Of a stretch of DNA of 64,000 bases, positions 1 through 10,768 are shown in pieces. Under the pieces are notes generated by a model. It saw only the letters and a list, made by a program, of their open reading frames with translations, was not told where the DNA came from and searched no databases. The stretch is taken from positions 186,001-250,000 of the forward strand of contig OAPG01000021.1 in assembly GCA_900208305.1 (NCBI GenBank), read 5' to 3'. The DNA comes from Melanopsichium pennsylvanicum. Its lineage: Eukaryota; Basidiomycota; Ustilaginomycetes; Ustilaginales. A program made the position numbers and the translations under genes. Each line of letters opens with the position of its first letter. Positions within the stretch are counted from its first letter, which is position 1.

Positions 1-1586
1 CAGAAGAGCATAATGGCGTACAGTCAAAGTAAAAGTATTCGTAATTGATATGTTTAATATACAGTATTAATAAATTATATACATAGTGTATATAGCAAGT
101 TGATTTGGTTAGTCGAGAATAACGAGGTTTCGAGACGCTGTGAGTTTGATTTTGGCGTTGAGTTCAGCCTCAGCAAATGAGTTTGGTAGAACTTCTGCAT
201 GACCCTGCATGAAGTCATCTCATCCCCGTAACCTTTGGCAGAGAGAAGTCATCAGCTGGTGTGTTTGCCGGACCATGAGTTTACACACTCGGAACCGAAC
301 AGCCTACGGATGAATAAGCATGACTAGAGTAATAATGATCACGAGACGCATCCAGAATTTTCTCGGAAGTACAAAGCCAAGTCGTGAGCGATCTTATTTT
401 CATCGGGCTTTCGACATACGATAAACGATGAGCTCAGTTCTGCAATCACCTTTAGCCGAGCTGAGCTCATCTTAATTTCTATTTTGTCTCCGAATCCTCC
501 CTGATGCGCTCGGAATTCGGGAGAAAATTTGTCGCGGCTCACAGCTTTCTTCACAAGGAGATGGCGTGGCCAACTCGTCAAGCTGGTGCAATCACAGACC
601 TCGACGTCACTTGAACTCGTCTATGACGGCCAATCATCTTGGCTACAGATGGCTAAGACCGTGAAGGAAGCATTGGCTTGCATTGGTGACCACAAGGTCA
701 CTATCAGCCTGACAATCCGTGCCGTGAAAAGCAGCATCGGCAGAGTGCAAGCAGTTCGAGTACCTAAGATGGGGAAAATATACATCGGCTAAAGGGACGA
801 AGTGCCCAACATTTGGCGGTGATTTGAAAATCGAAAAAGCGAGGTGGAGTTTTATTCAAAGATACAGTAAATTACAAAAAAATACTGCAATTACTCGCCA
901 TACTAATTTAGTCAGAATCCTGTCGACGCGGTTCCTGAAAGAAAAAAAGTGTTGGTCTCGCAGCGTGCAGCAGAGTGAGCCGCCGTTTTGTTCAACGCGC
1001 GTAGAATTGCCCTTTGATGTTCTACACAATCATCAATGCATGGTAATGCAGACGTTTTCTAGACAATGAGAGCGGAATACCCAAATCTCGGTCACTCCTT
1101 GATACCGTCGAAGTTCAAATCGTCAAGTTCAAGTCGTAGGATGCGTTGCATAGGCTAGTCATGCTTTTATTCGCTCTATCCTATTCACCATCTCCCTTGA
1201 TCTTCGAAACTAGCACAGCGCTTCTGCCAGCGGCTAGCTAGCGCTAAATCTTTCCTCATACGCACAAGCTCGTCACACACTTTCGTTCGCAGTTTCATGC
1301 GCTCCTAGAAGCTCGACAGGTTCGGCTTAGTACTGCTGAAACGTTCTTGCCTTTAGCCATCCTTGCTTCCTCATCATCAAACCTTTCCGTTTCGCCCCCT
1401 ATCGCCCTCTAGCTACTACTCATAGCACTTCCACCACCAAGTGCTGCGCACCTCACATTCTTTACATCTTTTCTGCTCCTCACTCTCTCTTCGTGTTCTA
1501 TTTCACTCTGCTTGTCAACACCGAGCCTGTCGCGACTTCCAACGACTGAATCAACCCTAAGCTTCATAAGCGCATGTCCTTCAAAT
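1..1586. other. intergenic, upstream of the GH17 gene
   Basis: No convincing gene is visible; all open frames are short and unrelated to known families. The first 120 bases are AT-rich and hold a small palindrome (ATATACA, 3-base loop, TGTATAT at 77-93). From about 1170 the + strand becomes pyrimidine-rich (many CTT, CTC and TCC), as is common in fungal promoter and 5' leader regions. This stretch is therefore probably the promoter and leader of the GH17 gene. Confidence 0.6.
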
Positions 1587-3029
1587 ATGCCATTGTCGTA
1601 TCATGCTAAATCTCCTGGAGCTGGCGCAGCTTACGAGCGCATCATCTCTGCCAATCACGACGACACCATGTCCCACTCTTACCAAAACCAGCAGTACCCT
1701 CATTACTACCAGCGTCAGCAGTATCCGGACGAAACCCTTTACGATGCTCCAACTCCAGCGCTCCCAGCTGACGACTACTCACCAGAGTACAGTATGGAAG
1801 ACATGCGCAAACCAACTACGCCTGGCTCAAACCGATACCCGACTGCATCCAATGCTCGTGACTATGCCGATCCTGACGCAGGCTGGGCTGAAAAGCGTCA
1901 ATCCGGCGTTCCCATGCACGCTTTTTCTGCCATTTCGCCAACTCGCACTCGTAAGAAGATGTTTTGGTCCATCGGTGGCGCCGTTGTCGCGGTTATCCTC
2001 ATCATCGGCGTCGTGGCAGGCATCGTCGTCGCCAAGCACAAGAACAGCAACGATTCTACTTCGTCTTCGAGCCGCACCAACAGCACCGTCCTCTCTGGTG
2101 ATCCGTCCAAGTTCACAAAGAATCCCGCTCTTCACAACAGCTTTTGGGGAATGTGTTACACCCCCTTCAAGTCGCAGTACCAGTATGGCTGTGGTGTCGA
2201 TTTGGCCTCTGTTGTTCAAGACGTGCAAACGCTTTCTCAGCTCACTAGCCGTGTTCGACTCTATGGTGCCGACTGCAACGTCACTGCTCTCATGCTAGAC
2301 GCCATCGAGCGCACCAAAGTCAACCTCACCATCTGGCCCGCTATCTATCTCGACCAGTCCGACCCCGACGATGCTGCATGGAATCGTCAAGTCGCCAACA
2401 TCACCTTTGCTCTTGACAAGTTTGGTACAGATCACATTGGAGGCATCTCGGTCGGCAACGAGTACTTACTCAACGGAGGGTCTGCCACCGACCTTCTCGC
2501 TTACGTTCAAAAGTTCCGCACGCTTGCCACCAGCAAGAGTTGGTCCTTCTCCGTGGGTACTGCTGATGCAGGTAGCATGTTTACCGCCACCGTGGCTTCC
2601 GGTGTCGACTACTTTATGGCCAATGTACACGCTTGGTTCGCCGGTACTCTTGTCCAAGACGGACCCGCTTGGACCTATCAATACTTTGAGGACAATGATG
2701 CGAACGTGGCTGCTGCTGCATCGAACAAGCCTGCTGCGTACATTGCCGAGACTGGCTGGCCAAGTGCAGCAAATGATACCCAGGCAGCCACATATGTTAA
2801 CGATCAAGGTCAGGTCACAGGCGCCCACGCCGGCGTGTCGGAACTGCAGACTTTCCTTGATGGTTATGTGTGCGCTGCGAATCAAAACGGGACTGGATAC
2901 TTTTGGTTCGAGCTGTACGACGAAGAATGGAAGGACGCTCTGTATGGTGGTGTCGAGGCTCATTGGGGCTTGTTCGATACAAGCAAGAAGCTCAAGTCAG
3001 TGACTATTCCGAATTGCAGTCATCAGTGA
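1587..3029 (+). CDS. membrane-anchored GH17 glucan endo-1,3-beta-glucosidase (BtgC-like)
   Basis: A 480-residue protein if translated from the first in-frame ATG (1587). A second ATG at 1668 sits in a better context (ACCATGTC) and would give 453 residues. The layout is type II: a cytoplasmic, Tyr/Gln/Pro-rich N-terminus, one membrane span (about 1963-2033, rich in V, I, G and A), a Ser/Thr/Asn stalk, then the GH17 catalytic domain. Both expected catalytic glutamates are seen: the acid/base in VGNE (codon 2460-2462) and the nucleophile in ETGWPS (codon 2748-2750). Family knowledge: fungal BtgC/Scw-type enzymes act on beta-1,3-glucan at the cell surface during wall remodelling. No intron is needed. 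The fold and family are clear; the substrate and exact start are inferred. Confidence 0.9.
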   Translation: MPLSYHAKSPGAGAAYERIISANHDDTMSHSYQNQQYPHYYQRQQYPDETLYDAPTPALPADDYSPEYSMEDMRKPTTPGSNRYPTASNARDYADPDAGWAEKRQSGVPMHAFSAISPTRTRKKMFWSIGGAVVAVILIIGVVAGIVVAKHKNSNDSTSSSSRTNSTVLSGDPSKFTKNPALHNSFWGMCYTPFKSQYQYGCGVDLASVVQDVQTLSQLTSRVRLYGADCNVTALMLDAIERTKVNLTIWPAIYLDQSDPDDAAWNRQVANITFALDKFGTDHIGGISVGNEYLLNGGSATDLLAYVQKFRTLATSKSWSFSVGTADAGSMFTATVASGVDYFMANVHAWFAGTLVQDGPAWTYQYFEDNDANVAAAASNKPAAYIAETGWPSAANDTQAATYVNDQGQVTGAHAGVSELQTFLDGYVCAANQNGTGYFWFELYDEEWKDALYGGVEAHWGLFDTSKKLKSVTIPNCSHQ

Positions 3030-3613
3030 GGAGATGATGTTGCCGCTACGGATCACATCCTTTTGTACCTTTGTCGAATATATGTATGATGGACAAAGCG
3101 TTTGACGTGTTGAATGAACTCATCATGAAGTATTTATGAGCAGGTGAGCAGACAGTGTGCGTGGCTTGCAACATGTATTCACATCTGTGGGAAAATTCAG
3201 AACTCCTGACTCAACCTTGGCCTCGGCACACACTCGCACCAAGGGAAACTTACTAATTGCTCGCAGCGATAGTTACTGCGCAGAGCATCATTCGGCCGGC
3301 AGGCTCAATCCAGACGCGCACGTCCTCTAAAGGTGACGTGGCTCTTCGATTCCTGGTGGTCATCCTGAGCCCTTGTGTCTGAATCCATACGGCGTTCGAT
3401 TTGGTGGCTTGGTTTGTGCACACGAATGCAGACTGCTCGCTAATATATCTAGACTCGCTTTGACTCAAACACAGAGCAAGTGTGTGAAAGTTTAAGAGCA
3501 TGGTTTGGAACTGAGAAAGGTATAGGTACAATATCTGGACAGACGACAATACGATGACAGATGCGAGAAAGAGGATATTGGGACGTCGAAGAAGAGAACT
3601 CAGTCCCCGGCTA
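3030..3613. other. intergenic between convergent GH17 and sugar transporter genes
   Basis: Shared 3' flanking DNA of the two convergent genes. It has no coding frame with a recognisable product and no repeat that stands out. Confidence 0.6.
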
Positions 3614-5615
3614 TCAAGCGGTCGAGATGACGATTTGATCCTCCTTTTTGGCATCGGTGTCTGAGTGGCTGTCAGAGTGCTTCTCATCGACGTGGTCGGA
3701 TGCGTCGTCGCCGTGAGCAACATCTTTAGTGTCCTCGATACCAGCGAGACGGAGAAGACCGACGTCGCGCTGAGCCTGAAGCATTATTCCAGCCTCCCAT
3801 TGCGACCTTCCCGAGTTGTCCCCAAACAGCGCATCCAGCTCGTCCAAAGACTTCTGCTTTGTTTCCGGAACAAAGAACCAGACGTAGGCTACACCAAGGA
3901 TGCACATGATGCCGAGGAAGATAAAGACACCGTAAGGAGCAGCGTCGATGAAGTCGGGAGTCGACATGCCAACAGCAAAATTGTTTAGCCAGTTGGAGGA
4001 AGCGCCGATAGAGACTCCCTTTGCTCGCAATCCTAGAGGAAACACTTCGGCTACCAAGACCCACGCAGCAGGTCCCCATGAGAATCCAAAAGCGATAGCG
4101 AAGAGCCAGACAAAAACGCAAGCGACCCAACCAGCGGCTCGGTGAGCAGGCCAATTATCACCACAAGTGGCAATGATTATGGCGACGATAATGTGGCAAG
4201 TGCCCATAATGGCGGCACCGACAATCAAAGTTGGCTTACGACCCCATGTATCGATGTAGAGAACGGCAGGAATCGTTGCGAGGAACATGACGATACCGAC
4301 AACACCGGAGGCCAGCAAGGAAATGGTGTTACCCTCAAGACCGATCTTACGAAATATGAAGGGGGCGTAATACAAAATGAAGTTAACCCCAGTCCATTGC
4401 TGAAAGGTCATGGTCAAGACCGCAACCAGTGTACGACGCAGATTCGAAGGGTTGATGAGGAGCGACTTGTATTGAGCGACGCCGAGCTTGAAATTGCTGA
4501 TTCGCGATTTGTCCTGCAAATTGGGGTGGTCATGTTGAGAGATTCTCTCTTCGAAAAGCTTCTGGGCCTTGACCTCGAGGAATTCGAGCTGCACAAGCAG
4601 GTCCGACTCGGAAAGTCGTCGAAGACCAGCAATGACGGCGAGTGACTCCTGTTCGCGGCCCTCGTTGATCAGCCAACGAGGAGACTCAGGTAGGAAAAGA
4701 ATACCGACGGCGAGGACGATCGCAGGCAGAATTTGAATTGTTATTGGAATTAGCCATGCTGCGCGGCTCTGTCCAGTGCCAGTTCCACCGATGTAGTTGG
4801 TACCGTAGGTGAACCAATACGAGATCATTATACCGAATGTCTATGGACCCAAAGTCATGTCAGATTGCGCGTCAATTTCAAAAACAAAAAAAGGACATCT
4901 GTCAGCCTTTATTTTGAAAAAATCGAACGCATCAAAAACGCCTTTTTTTTTGAAAGAAAAAAAAAAAGAAAAAAAGAAGAGGCGTTGAGAGACAACTTAC
5001 GATAGCGAGCTGTTGGAGGGCAACCAATGATCCACGAATCTCAGGAGGAGCAAGTTCTGCATTGTAAAGCGGCACTATCATTGAGAGGGAGCCAACACCC
5101 ACTCCTGTGATAGCACGACCGGCAAGAATGTAGTCATAGGACCCTCCATGAGTGCAGGCCTGGATGATGACACCGATGACGAACCAAACGACAGCCAAGA
5201 CGACACATCTCTTGCGACCAATGGCATCCGAGACGTAACCGTTCATCAAGACACCGACCCAGGCGCCGAGCTCGAGGATCGATGTGAGGAGACCGGAAAG
5301 GGTTGGGTTCTGAATTCCGGTGACACCACTGGCTTCGGAGAAGGAGTGCATGGAGAGAACCTGACCGAACATGCCTTGGTTGTAGCCGTAGATCAGTCCA
5401 CCCAAGGAAGCGAAGACGGCGATCGAGAATGTGCGTGCATTCTTGATGAGACCCGCAGCACCTGTAGCACCCACCATGGAGAGACGGTGCTCGGCAAGGG
5501 CCTGAGAAACATGGTTGGCCTGGCCAACAGTAGCGGCGGCTGGCATGGTTGCGATTCCAAGTCTTGAGGATGAGGGAGAGGACGGAAGCGAGAGATGACT
5601 TGCGGGGACAGGCAT
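3614..5615 (-). CDS. MFS sugar transporter (hexose/quinate permease type), two exons
   Basis: The coding sequence joins 5001-5615 (exon 1) and 3614-4840 (exon 2), giving 613 residues. The 160-bp intron has donor GTAAGT and acceptor TAG, and the join restores the conserved QQLAI-TFGIMISYW helix. Sugar-porter signatures appear in order: IGRK after TM2, PESPRWL, QQWTGVNFILYYAP, WGRKPTL, and PETKQKSLDELD at the end of the last helix. A hydrophilic C-terminal tail of about 80 residues is Asp/His/Ser-rich. The family imports monosaccharides across the plasma membrane by proton symport; the substrate cannot be told from sequence. The start at 5615 is the first ATG; an ATG 23 codons on (5546, CAACCATGCC) has a stronger context. 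The intron carries an AACGCCT/AGGCGTT hairpin with long A and T runs near its 5' end. Confidence 0.93.
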
Positions 5616-7080
5616 TGGTGGAAAGCGTCAGACGTCAGCTATTTCTACTTTTTTGTCGCCTTCGGGAATGCATGTGTCGTTCATTCAGACTGTGGCAGGC
5701 CCTCAGGCTCGCACAAGGTTTAACCCAGAGACTGGGACGTGGGGGGATATGTGGGGATGTTGACAGCTATTGCTCAGTCGAGCGTGCGAGGAGGGATGTG
5801 CTTTTGTGCCTGAAGCAGATAGTTGCGGAACGGCGACCCAGCCGAGATTGGCACCTGATTAGTGAGAGGAAACAAAATATAAGAAGCGAAGCACAGCAGA
5901 GCACTCGAATCATTTCGATAGGCGCGACGCACGAGACAAGACAAAGCTGTTCGTACCCACTCTCCTCACATATTTCGGTATCAGGACTCGGTCTCCAGCC
6001 CTCCGTTGCCGCTCCCGCTGGCTTGACTGTATGAGTTGTACAGCTGTCGTCGCAATCAGACACGATGGCGGCAAAGCGACGAAAATCGAAGAAAAAAAAA
6101 TTGAAAAAAAAAAAAATTCTAATTCCGGGCCGTTACAAACAACGACATTCGACACTGCGGGGTTAGCCATAAAGCAGATGAGGCTCAAATCAAATTTCGC
6201 GCAACGCGGTGCCACTTTGATTATACTGCAATCAACATTTGACAGTTTACAGAGCTTCGGGACCCCACCATGCAAGCTTGTCTGCGACGAAAACCAGCCT
6301 GAGGTGCTCAGCTTGCGACGATGAATGAGAAACCTGAGAGGATGGATGCTGACCGGTGAATGCGATCTCCACAGCCAAAGACGTCAGCGGATAGGATAGA
6401 CCGGCAACGTCGGCAAGCGTATTGAGTTTCAGGGTCCGCAATTGTCAACCCCGGAATTCCCTCTTTCTTTTTTAACACTTGGTTCTCGTGATCTCGGCTA
6501 GAGCCACAGCTCATTGTGTACTCTATGTCGAAAACAAAACCAAGACAACTCGAGAGAAGGCAAGAAAGGGGCGAGGGAATCAGAACCCAGCGAATAATGC
6601 AATATGGAATACAGCTGCCTCACGGCCCTAGCAAAGGTCACCGGGCGACCCCATATCGGCAACGTTTCGAGGCGCTTAAGCGAGAGAAAACGGGGCTTAC
6701 GTTGCACTCCGTCAGCATGGTCAGAATCGCATGGGTTAGCCGAGCACACTGTGCTCACACTTGACCGCTTAACTCTCAATTCATCCTATAAATTCTGTCT
6801 GTTCCGCCCCCACTCTTGACCGTTTGAGATTCCGCTTGAGATTCCGCTTGAGATTCCGCGGTGCTCCACTTTCTCCGCAGCCCTGCCCAAACTTTTGAAG
6901 TACATCTAAGAGGCAAAGTGGCTTGTTGTGCAAGCAAGTGTATCGCTTTTTGCTGTTGTCCGCCACATTTGATGTCATAGAATTGATGCCGCGGTTTTTG
7001 CTGAGCTATTGGGTTGCTATACAATGTTAGAAACATCTCTGCAAAGTGCATCTGCTTGTGTAGCCTACTCCTCCGTCTTT
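5616..7080. other. intergenic; transporter promoter and edge of the transposon island
   Basis: No gene is recognised. The part next to 5615 is presumably the transporter promoter. Beyond it lie short homopolymer A runs (about 6095-6117) and a three-copy perfect 12-bp tandem repeat (unit TTGAGATTCCGC, 6824-6859). Open frames on both strands are short and dissimilar to known proteins. Confidence 0.55.
6824..6859. repeat. 12-bp tandem repeat, three copies
   Basis: Three exact head-to-tail copies of TTGAGATTCCGC, not inside any recognised gene. Confidence 0.9.
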
Positions 7081-8058
7081 GAACACAATGTCTTGCCAGA
7101 CTGACTCATTTACTCTGCCATCACTATATACAGCCCCTTTGAAAAATTCATAGTTGGATGCAAATGAGGCTGAGCATCTACTGTTTGCCGGTTGTTAGAA
7201 TACACCAAGGGTCTTGTACTGCCGGTGCGCAGGAATGCTGGGTGGCTTGGCACAGGAAGGTTAGGGCTTGCATGAGAGGTATCTACAATGATGGTGATCA
7301 GGAATAGTCTACTTGTATTGAGTGGTGCTCCCCTACAGGTGATGCAGCTCTATAATACAATAAACAACCTCCAGGAAGACAGGTGCTGGAGGTTGGTGAA
7401 AGGTAGGGGGCTGCAGCGCTAACCGCACAGGTTTCCTGCAGGCTGCGCAGGAAATGCAGAGGTGCCGGGTGCAACCTTGCCAAGACCACTGCAACAGCTC
7501 CTCCCTCCATCAGGTGCGCCATGTCAGGGTCCTAACACCCTCCACCCTTGACTCCTGGCACAATATCAGCGTTGCCGGTTGCTTCCCCCTATATTACTCT
7601 GCAGAGCCCAATTGTGACAATGGTGACCAGCATAGGGAGCAGTCAGCCAGTCTTTGGGTCTGGTTGTCAGGTCCAACTTTGAGGCGGGGCTGTTTGTTCC
7701 ATAAGGTGGTCATGTGCTTGGTGTTTTGCATAAACCGGTCAATGCCTACATTGCTGCTACAGGTTAGCTGCCTTTTGCAGCCCTTTCATCTTTGTCCTGC
7801 ATTCCAAAACTGGGTCACCCTTTCAATGTCCTGTTGTCCGCCATGACTTGTGTTTGCATCCTCTGGAGTCAAACACTGTAATCTTGGTTGCTCATTAATC
7901 AAAAAGCTGCTGCAAAAGTTGCTGACAAGGTTTTGGCTATTCCAAATAGTGTCCTATATCTCTGATCCTGTTTTGAATGCAGCTCCCACAAGGAATGGTC
8001 AATACATGCTTGATGGGGACAACAGGGACAGAGAAGTTGTCAGAAGTTGACAGCAGCC
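7081..8058. repeat. CpG-depleted relic sequence left of the retrotransposon
   Basis: This kilobase has far fewer CpG dinucleotides than its neighbours (about a dozen by eye where roughly fifty would be expected from its GC content) and an excess of TpG and CpA. It has no long open frame. The pattern is that of old repetitive DNA decayed by methyl-cytosine deamination or a RIP-like process. The original element could not be identified. The chromovirus LTR starts directly at its right edge. Confidence 0.5.
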
Positions 8059-9068
8059 TGTCAGCGGTCGCGTGCCAGAGATCCGAATTCCCGTGAGAAA
8101 ACGCGACTCGCCGGATTTCAGTGAGTTCCGGCGGTTAAGCGTGGCCTCAACGGATATCGAAGAGAATCCCGCGAGTGGCGATCTCTCGACGGATATCGGC
8201 TGACCGCTGGTGACACTCCGTACAGAGGTAACGCGGCAAGCTCGGACGGGGTACTCGGTCGACGCGAGTGTCACGACGTCGACGGGATACTGCTGGGGGC
8301 TGGTTAGATCTCAGCCGTCGTTGCTGGTGGGGATATGAGGGACTGGTTGTGGTGCCAGGCCCGCGGTTGAGGTTCCGCCTGTAGTTGAAGTGCTACAGCG
8401 TCGATTGGGGTGTCGACGACGTCTATATGTTGTTCTCCGTTCACCGACGGGGACACAGACTATATGGATCGCAATGAATGGTATTGCGATGTGCGACGTG
8501 TGAAGAGTATGGTAAGTACGGCGTACTGATAACTATGTGTGACTGAGATATAAGATAGAGTGGATGAGCTTCCGCTCATCCGATAGCGGGGAACAGAGTA
8601 TTTATATATATGTATCGTGTGCGAGGTCCATCGGTACTGTACGACCTGCGTGTGTCGAGCTTGGACCCCCGCACGATAAGACTGCCCCCTAGTCCTTCGG
8701 CAGGGTGCTTCCGAGCACGCCCGCGTGCTCCCTCTCCGTTGCCCCCTGGGCGTCGATAGGCCCACGTGTCGTTCCGGCGTGGCGTTGGTCGCCGCCGTGG
8801 CAGATACCCCCCTCGCCATCGATACCTTCGATATCCGGCGAGTCACTGCCACTCGCCGAATTTCCGTGAGATCCGTTAAGACCTGCTCTTTCACCGGATT
8901 TTGTCCGATTCAACTTCTCGGTCCTGCGCTAACCTTAAATCCCATGAGCCCACCAATATCCACCAGATCTCCCTGAGATCCGTCGAGACATGCTCTCCCA
9001 CCGGATCTCAGCCGATTCAACATCTCTGGTCTGCGCAGACCTCTTCCTTGGGACCCACTCCCGTGACA
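8059..9068 (-). repeat. 3' LTR of the chromovirus (full length, 1,010 bp)
   Basis: The right border is fixed by TGTCACGG (minus strand) next to the polypurine tract, and the left border by CCGCTGACA. On the minus strand it contains a TATA box (8610-8599), an 8-bp hairpin (8581-8562, arms GGATGAGC/GCTCATCC) just downstream, and the leader decamer ATCCACTCTA (8565-8556). Another perfect short palindrome lies at 8515-8527. Several copies or variants of the 19-bp CGG-N13-CCG palindrome lie inside it (8112-8130, 8857-8875, 8964-8982). Short open frames in it are not conserved genes. Confidence 0.93.
8599..8610 (-). promoter_or_regulatory. TATA box of the LTR promoter (3' LTR copy)
   Basis: TATATATAAATA on the minus strand. 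Identical copies lie in the truncated 5' LTR (16492-16481, the one that would drive gag-pol) and in the inverted LTR (17143-17154, + strand). The sequence match is strong; transcription start sites are inferred. Confidence 0.7.
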
Positions 9069-9080
9069 CTACCCCCCCTT
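9069..9080 (-). other. polypurine tract of the chromovirus
   Basis: On the minus strand the bases just before the 3' LTR read AAGGGGGGGTAG, directly followed by the LTR start TGTCACGG. This is the expected place and composition for the plus-strand primer of an LTR retrotransposon. Confidence 0.8.
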
Positions 9081-9103
9081 CGAGAGCCGAGCTCCGTTGA
9101 GGC

Positions 9104-9110
9104 TTAAATA
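9104..9110 (+). promoter_or_regulatory. possible TATA box of the antisense gene
   Basis: TTAAATA on the + strand, about 62 bases upstream of ATG 9172 and just outside the 3' LTR. If used, transcription would begin near 9135-9140, downstream of the earlier ATG at 9121. No transcript evidence is available. Confidence 0.4.
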
Positions 9111-9171
9111 GGGTCGGCGGATGTTCCCCCCAACTTGTTCTTCCACCAACAGCGCTCTCCAATACGTCACC

Positions 9172-10330
9172 ATGTCAACCCCTTCCCATACCGCCACTTC
9201 CGCTGCGTCATCGCGACCAGCGTCAACACGAATGCCTGCCCTCAGGGCAGAAGAGCCTGTGCGCCGTAGCGTCAGGCTTCGCGAACGCAACCCTGCCACT
9301 CGGGCAGTGGCAACACCTTCGGCTGTCGGCCTCGAGGCCACAGCTCCGTCGTCCCTTGCTGCTGGCAAACAGCCCCTCGAGATTGTTGCTGCCGAGCAGC
9401 TCGTCGCGTTGCGGTCGACGCCGCGGCCACTGGAACCGCTGTTTTTGGGAAACGATGCCGCGGAGGAGGAGGAAGAGCGGCTGGAGGCGATGGAGGTGGA
9501 GGAGTCGGTTGTAGGGAGGATTAGCAAGGTCGGGGAGGACCCTGTCGCTCCGCTCGTTGGGCATCATGTGCCCAACTACCTCGAGATTGCGCTGTGGGCG
9601 GAGTCGCTTATCGCTCCGGTGTTGCTGGTGTTCGTAGCGTGCGGGGCCTGGCCCCCTACTTGGGAGGTATCGGAGGGTTCCGTGACGGCCGGTCGGCTGC
9701 ATCGTCTGGTCCTCCTTCGACTGACCGAGGGCTGCATGCCTTGGCCGAGCTGGCAATGCGCCCAATGCGCGAAGCTTGGAATACCGTAAGTACTACTGCT
9801 TCCTTCTCCGTTTGATACTTGTGTCCGTTCGATACGCATTGCTGACCGCGGTTCTCCCCTTTTTTTGTCCCAGTTGTTTTGCGTCGGCTTTCGCTGACGT
9901 ACTTTCTGCCGGTGGCAAGGGCAGGACTCCGCGCGCTTGTGTGCACTGCCATCTTGGCGGCCACAAGAAATGTGTGCGTACTGTGAGGGCGTTGCCAACG
10001 ACGGTATACGCTGGCGACGCTCCCCCTCGCCATCTGCATCGAGGCGAGCGTGGCGTCGAGCGAGCTCACGTCACGGGAGCGGGAGGTCGAGGATTGGGGG
10101 AGGTACGTGGGATCGACCGTGACTCGGATGGTGTGGCGGACCCCCACTGGGCGCATGCAATGCGCATCATTTGGTCTGCCTCGCCTTGTAGTCGGCGAGT
10201 CCCGGTGCTGACGATGATTGAGGAGTACTTCGATCGTCAGCGGCGAGTGCGGTCTATGCGCTCGCCATTCGAGGCTCTCGAGCCCTCTTCGGTGCCTGGG
10301 CCTTCGTCAGCCCCCAAGTCGGCGGAGTAG
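9172..10330 (+). CDS. spliced antisense accessory gene of the retrotransposon, zinc-cluster-like protein
   Basis: This gene lies on the strand opposite to gag-pol, between the end of pol and the 3' LTR. The simplest model joins 9172-9785 and 9874-10330 (356 residues). The 88-bp intron has donor GTAAGT and a pyrimidine run ending in CAG. Splicing fuses CAQC-AKLGIP to C and yields C-x2-C-x6-C-x20-C-x2-C-x7-C, the spacing of a fungal Zn2Cys6-like module. Before it come an Arg-rich segment (RRSVRLRERN), an acidic run (EEEEERLEAMEVEE) and a hydrophobic stretch; the C-terminus is basic, then Pro/Ser-rich. The part after the cysteines is uncertain: another frame (about 10044-10206, reading SELTSREREVEDW) looks more helical and could be joined by a further intron (GTGAGG at 9983, AG at 10042-10043). 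An ATG at 9121 is also in frame. Function is unknown; DNA binding is only suggested by the cysteine pattern. Confidence 0.58.
9786..9873 (+). other. intron of the antisense gene
   Basis: GTAAGT at the 5' end, TTTTTTTGTCCCAG at the 3' end, 88 bp. It lies between the second and third cysteines of the zinc-cluster-like motif; the frame is continuous only when it is removed. Confidence 0.65.
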
Positions 10331-10768
10331 TCTGTGCCCGCTGGCTGTGTCGACTTGTTGCAATGGCAGTGCTTCGTTACCCATTGAACCTAGTGTGAGC
10401 TTGATTGTGTGACTTCCGGTGTGCAACAGGTGCGACGACTCTGAGAAATATACTTGTCAACTCGCGTCGCCCATTAAGGCCTGAGATCCTTTGGATCATG
10501 CATTCCTCGGCAAATTTCGTGACTTTTAGGTTCTCGTTACCCCGCAATTTTTTTTTAATTTTTTTCTCTGAGATCCGTTGAATTCTGCAGTACTCGGCGG
10601 ATTTTGTGGAAATTCCCTGAGTCGGGGTCATTGTCCGGATCTCGATTCCTGCAACCTTCTACCTTCGCCGCTCGACATCGTCCTTGTCGAGCTTCGTCCT
10701 TGTCGAGCTTCTTACCATCTTACTCTCCTGTGATGGCATGCATCGCGGCTCGCAAGCTCCTCTTTGGC
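10331..10768. other. spacer between the antisense gene and the end of pol
   Basis: This region lies between two convergent genes of the same element. It holds T-rich runs (about 10550-10565) and degenerate copies of the element's palindromic motif (for example 10598-10616). No further gene is seen. Confidence 0.6.

Noticed and set aside
529..1069. Short frames at the left end of the window
   Set aside because: No recognisable motifs, no splice-linked extension and ordinary length for chance frames.
8460..8913. Open frames inside the LTRs (also at 16342-16677 and 16859-17293)
   Set aside because: They repeat because the LTR repeats, cross the promoter and hairpins, and have no protein-like conservation. 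Treated as non-coding LTR.
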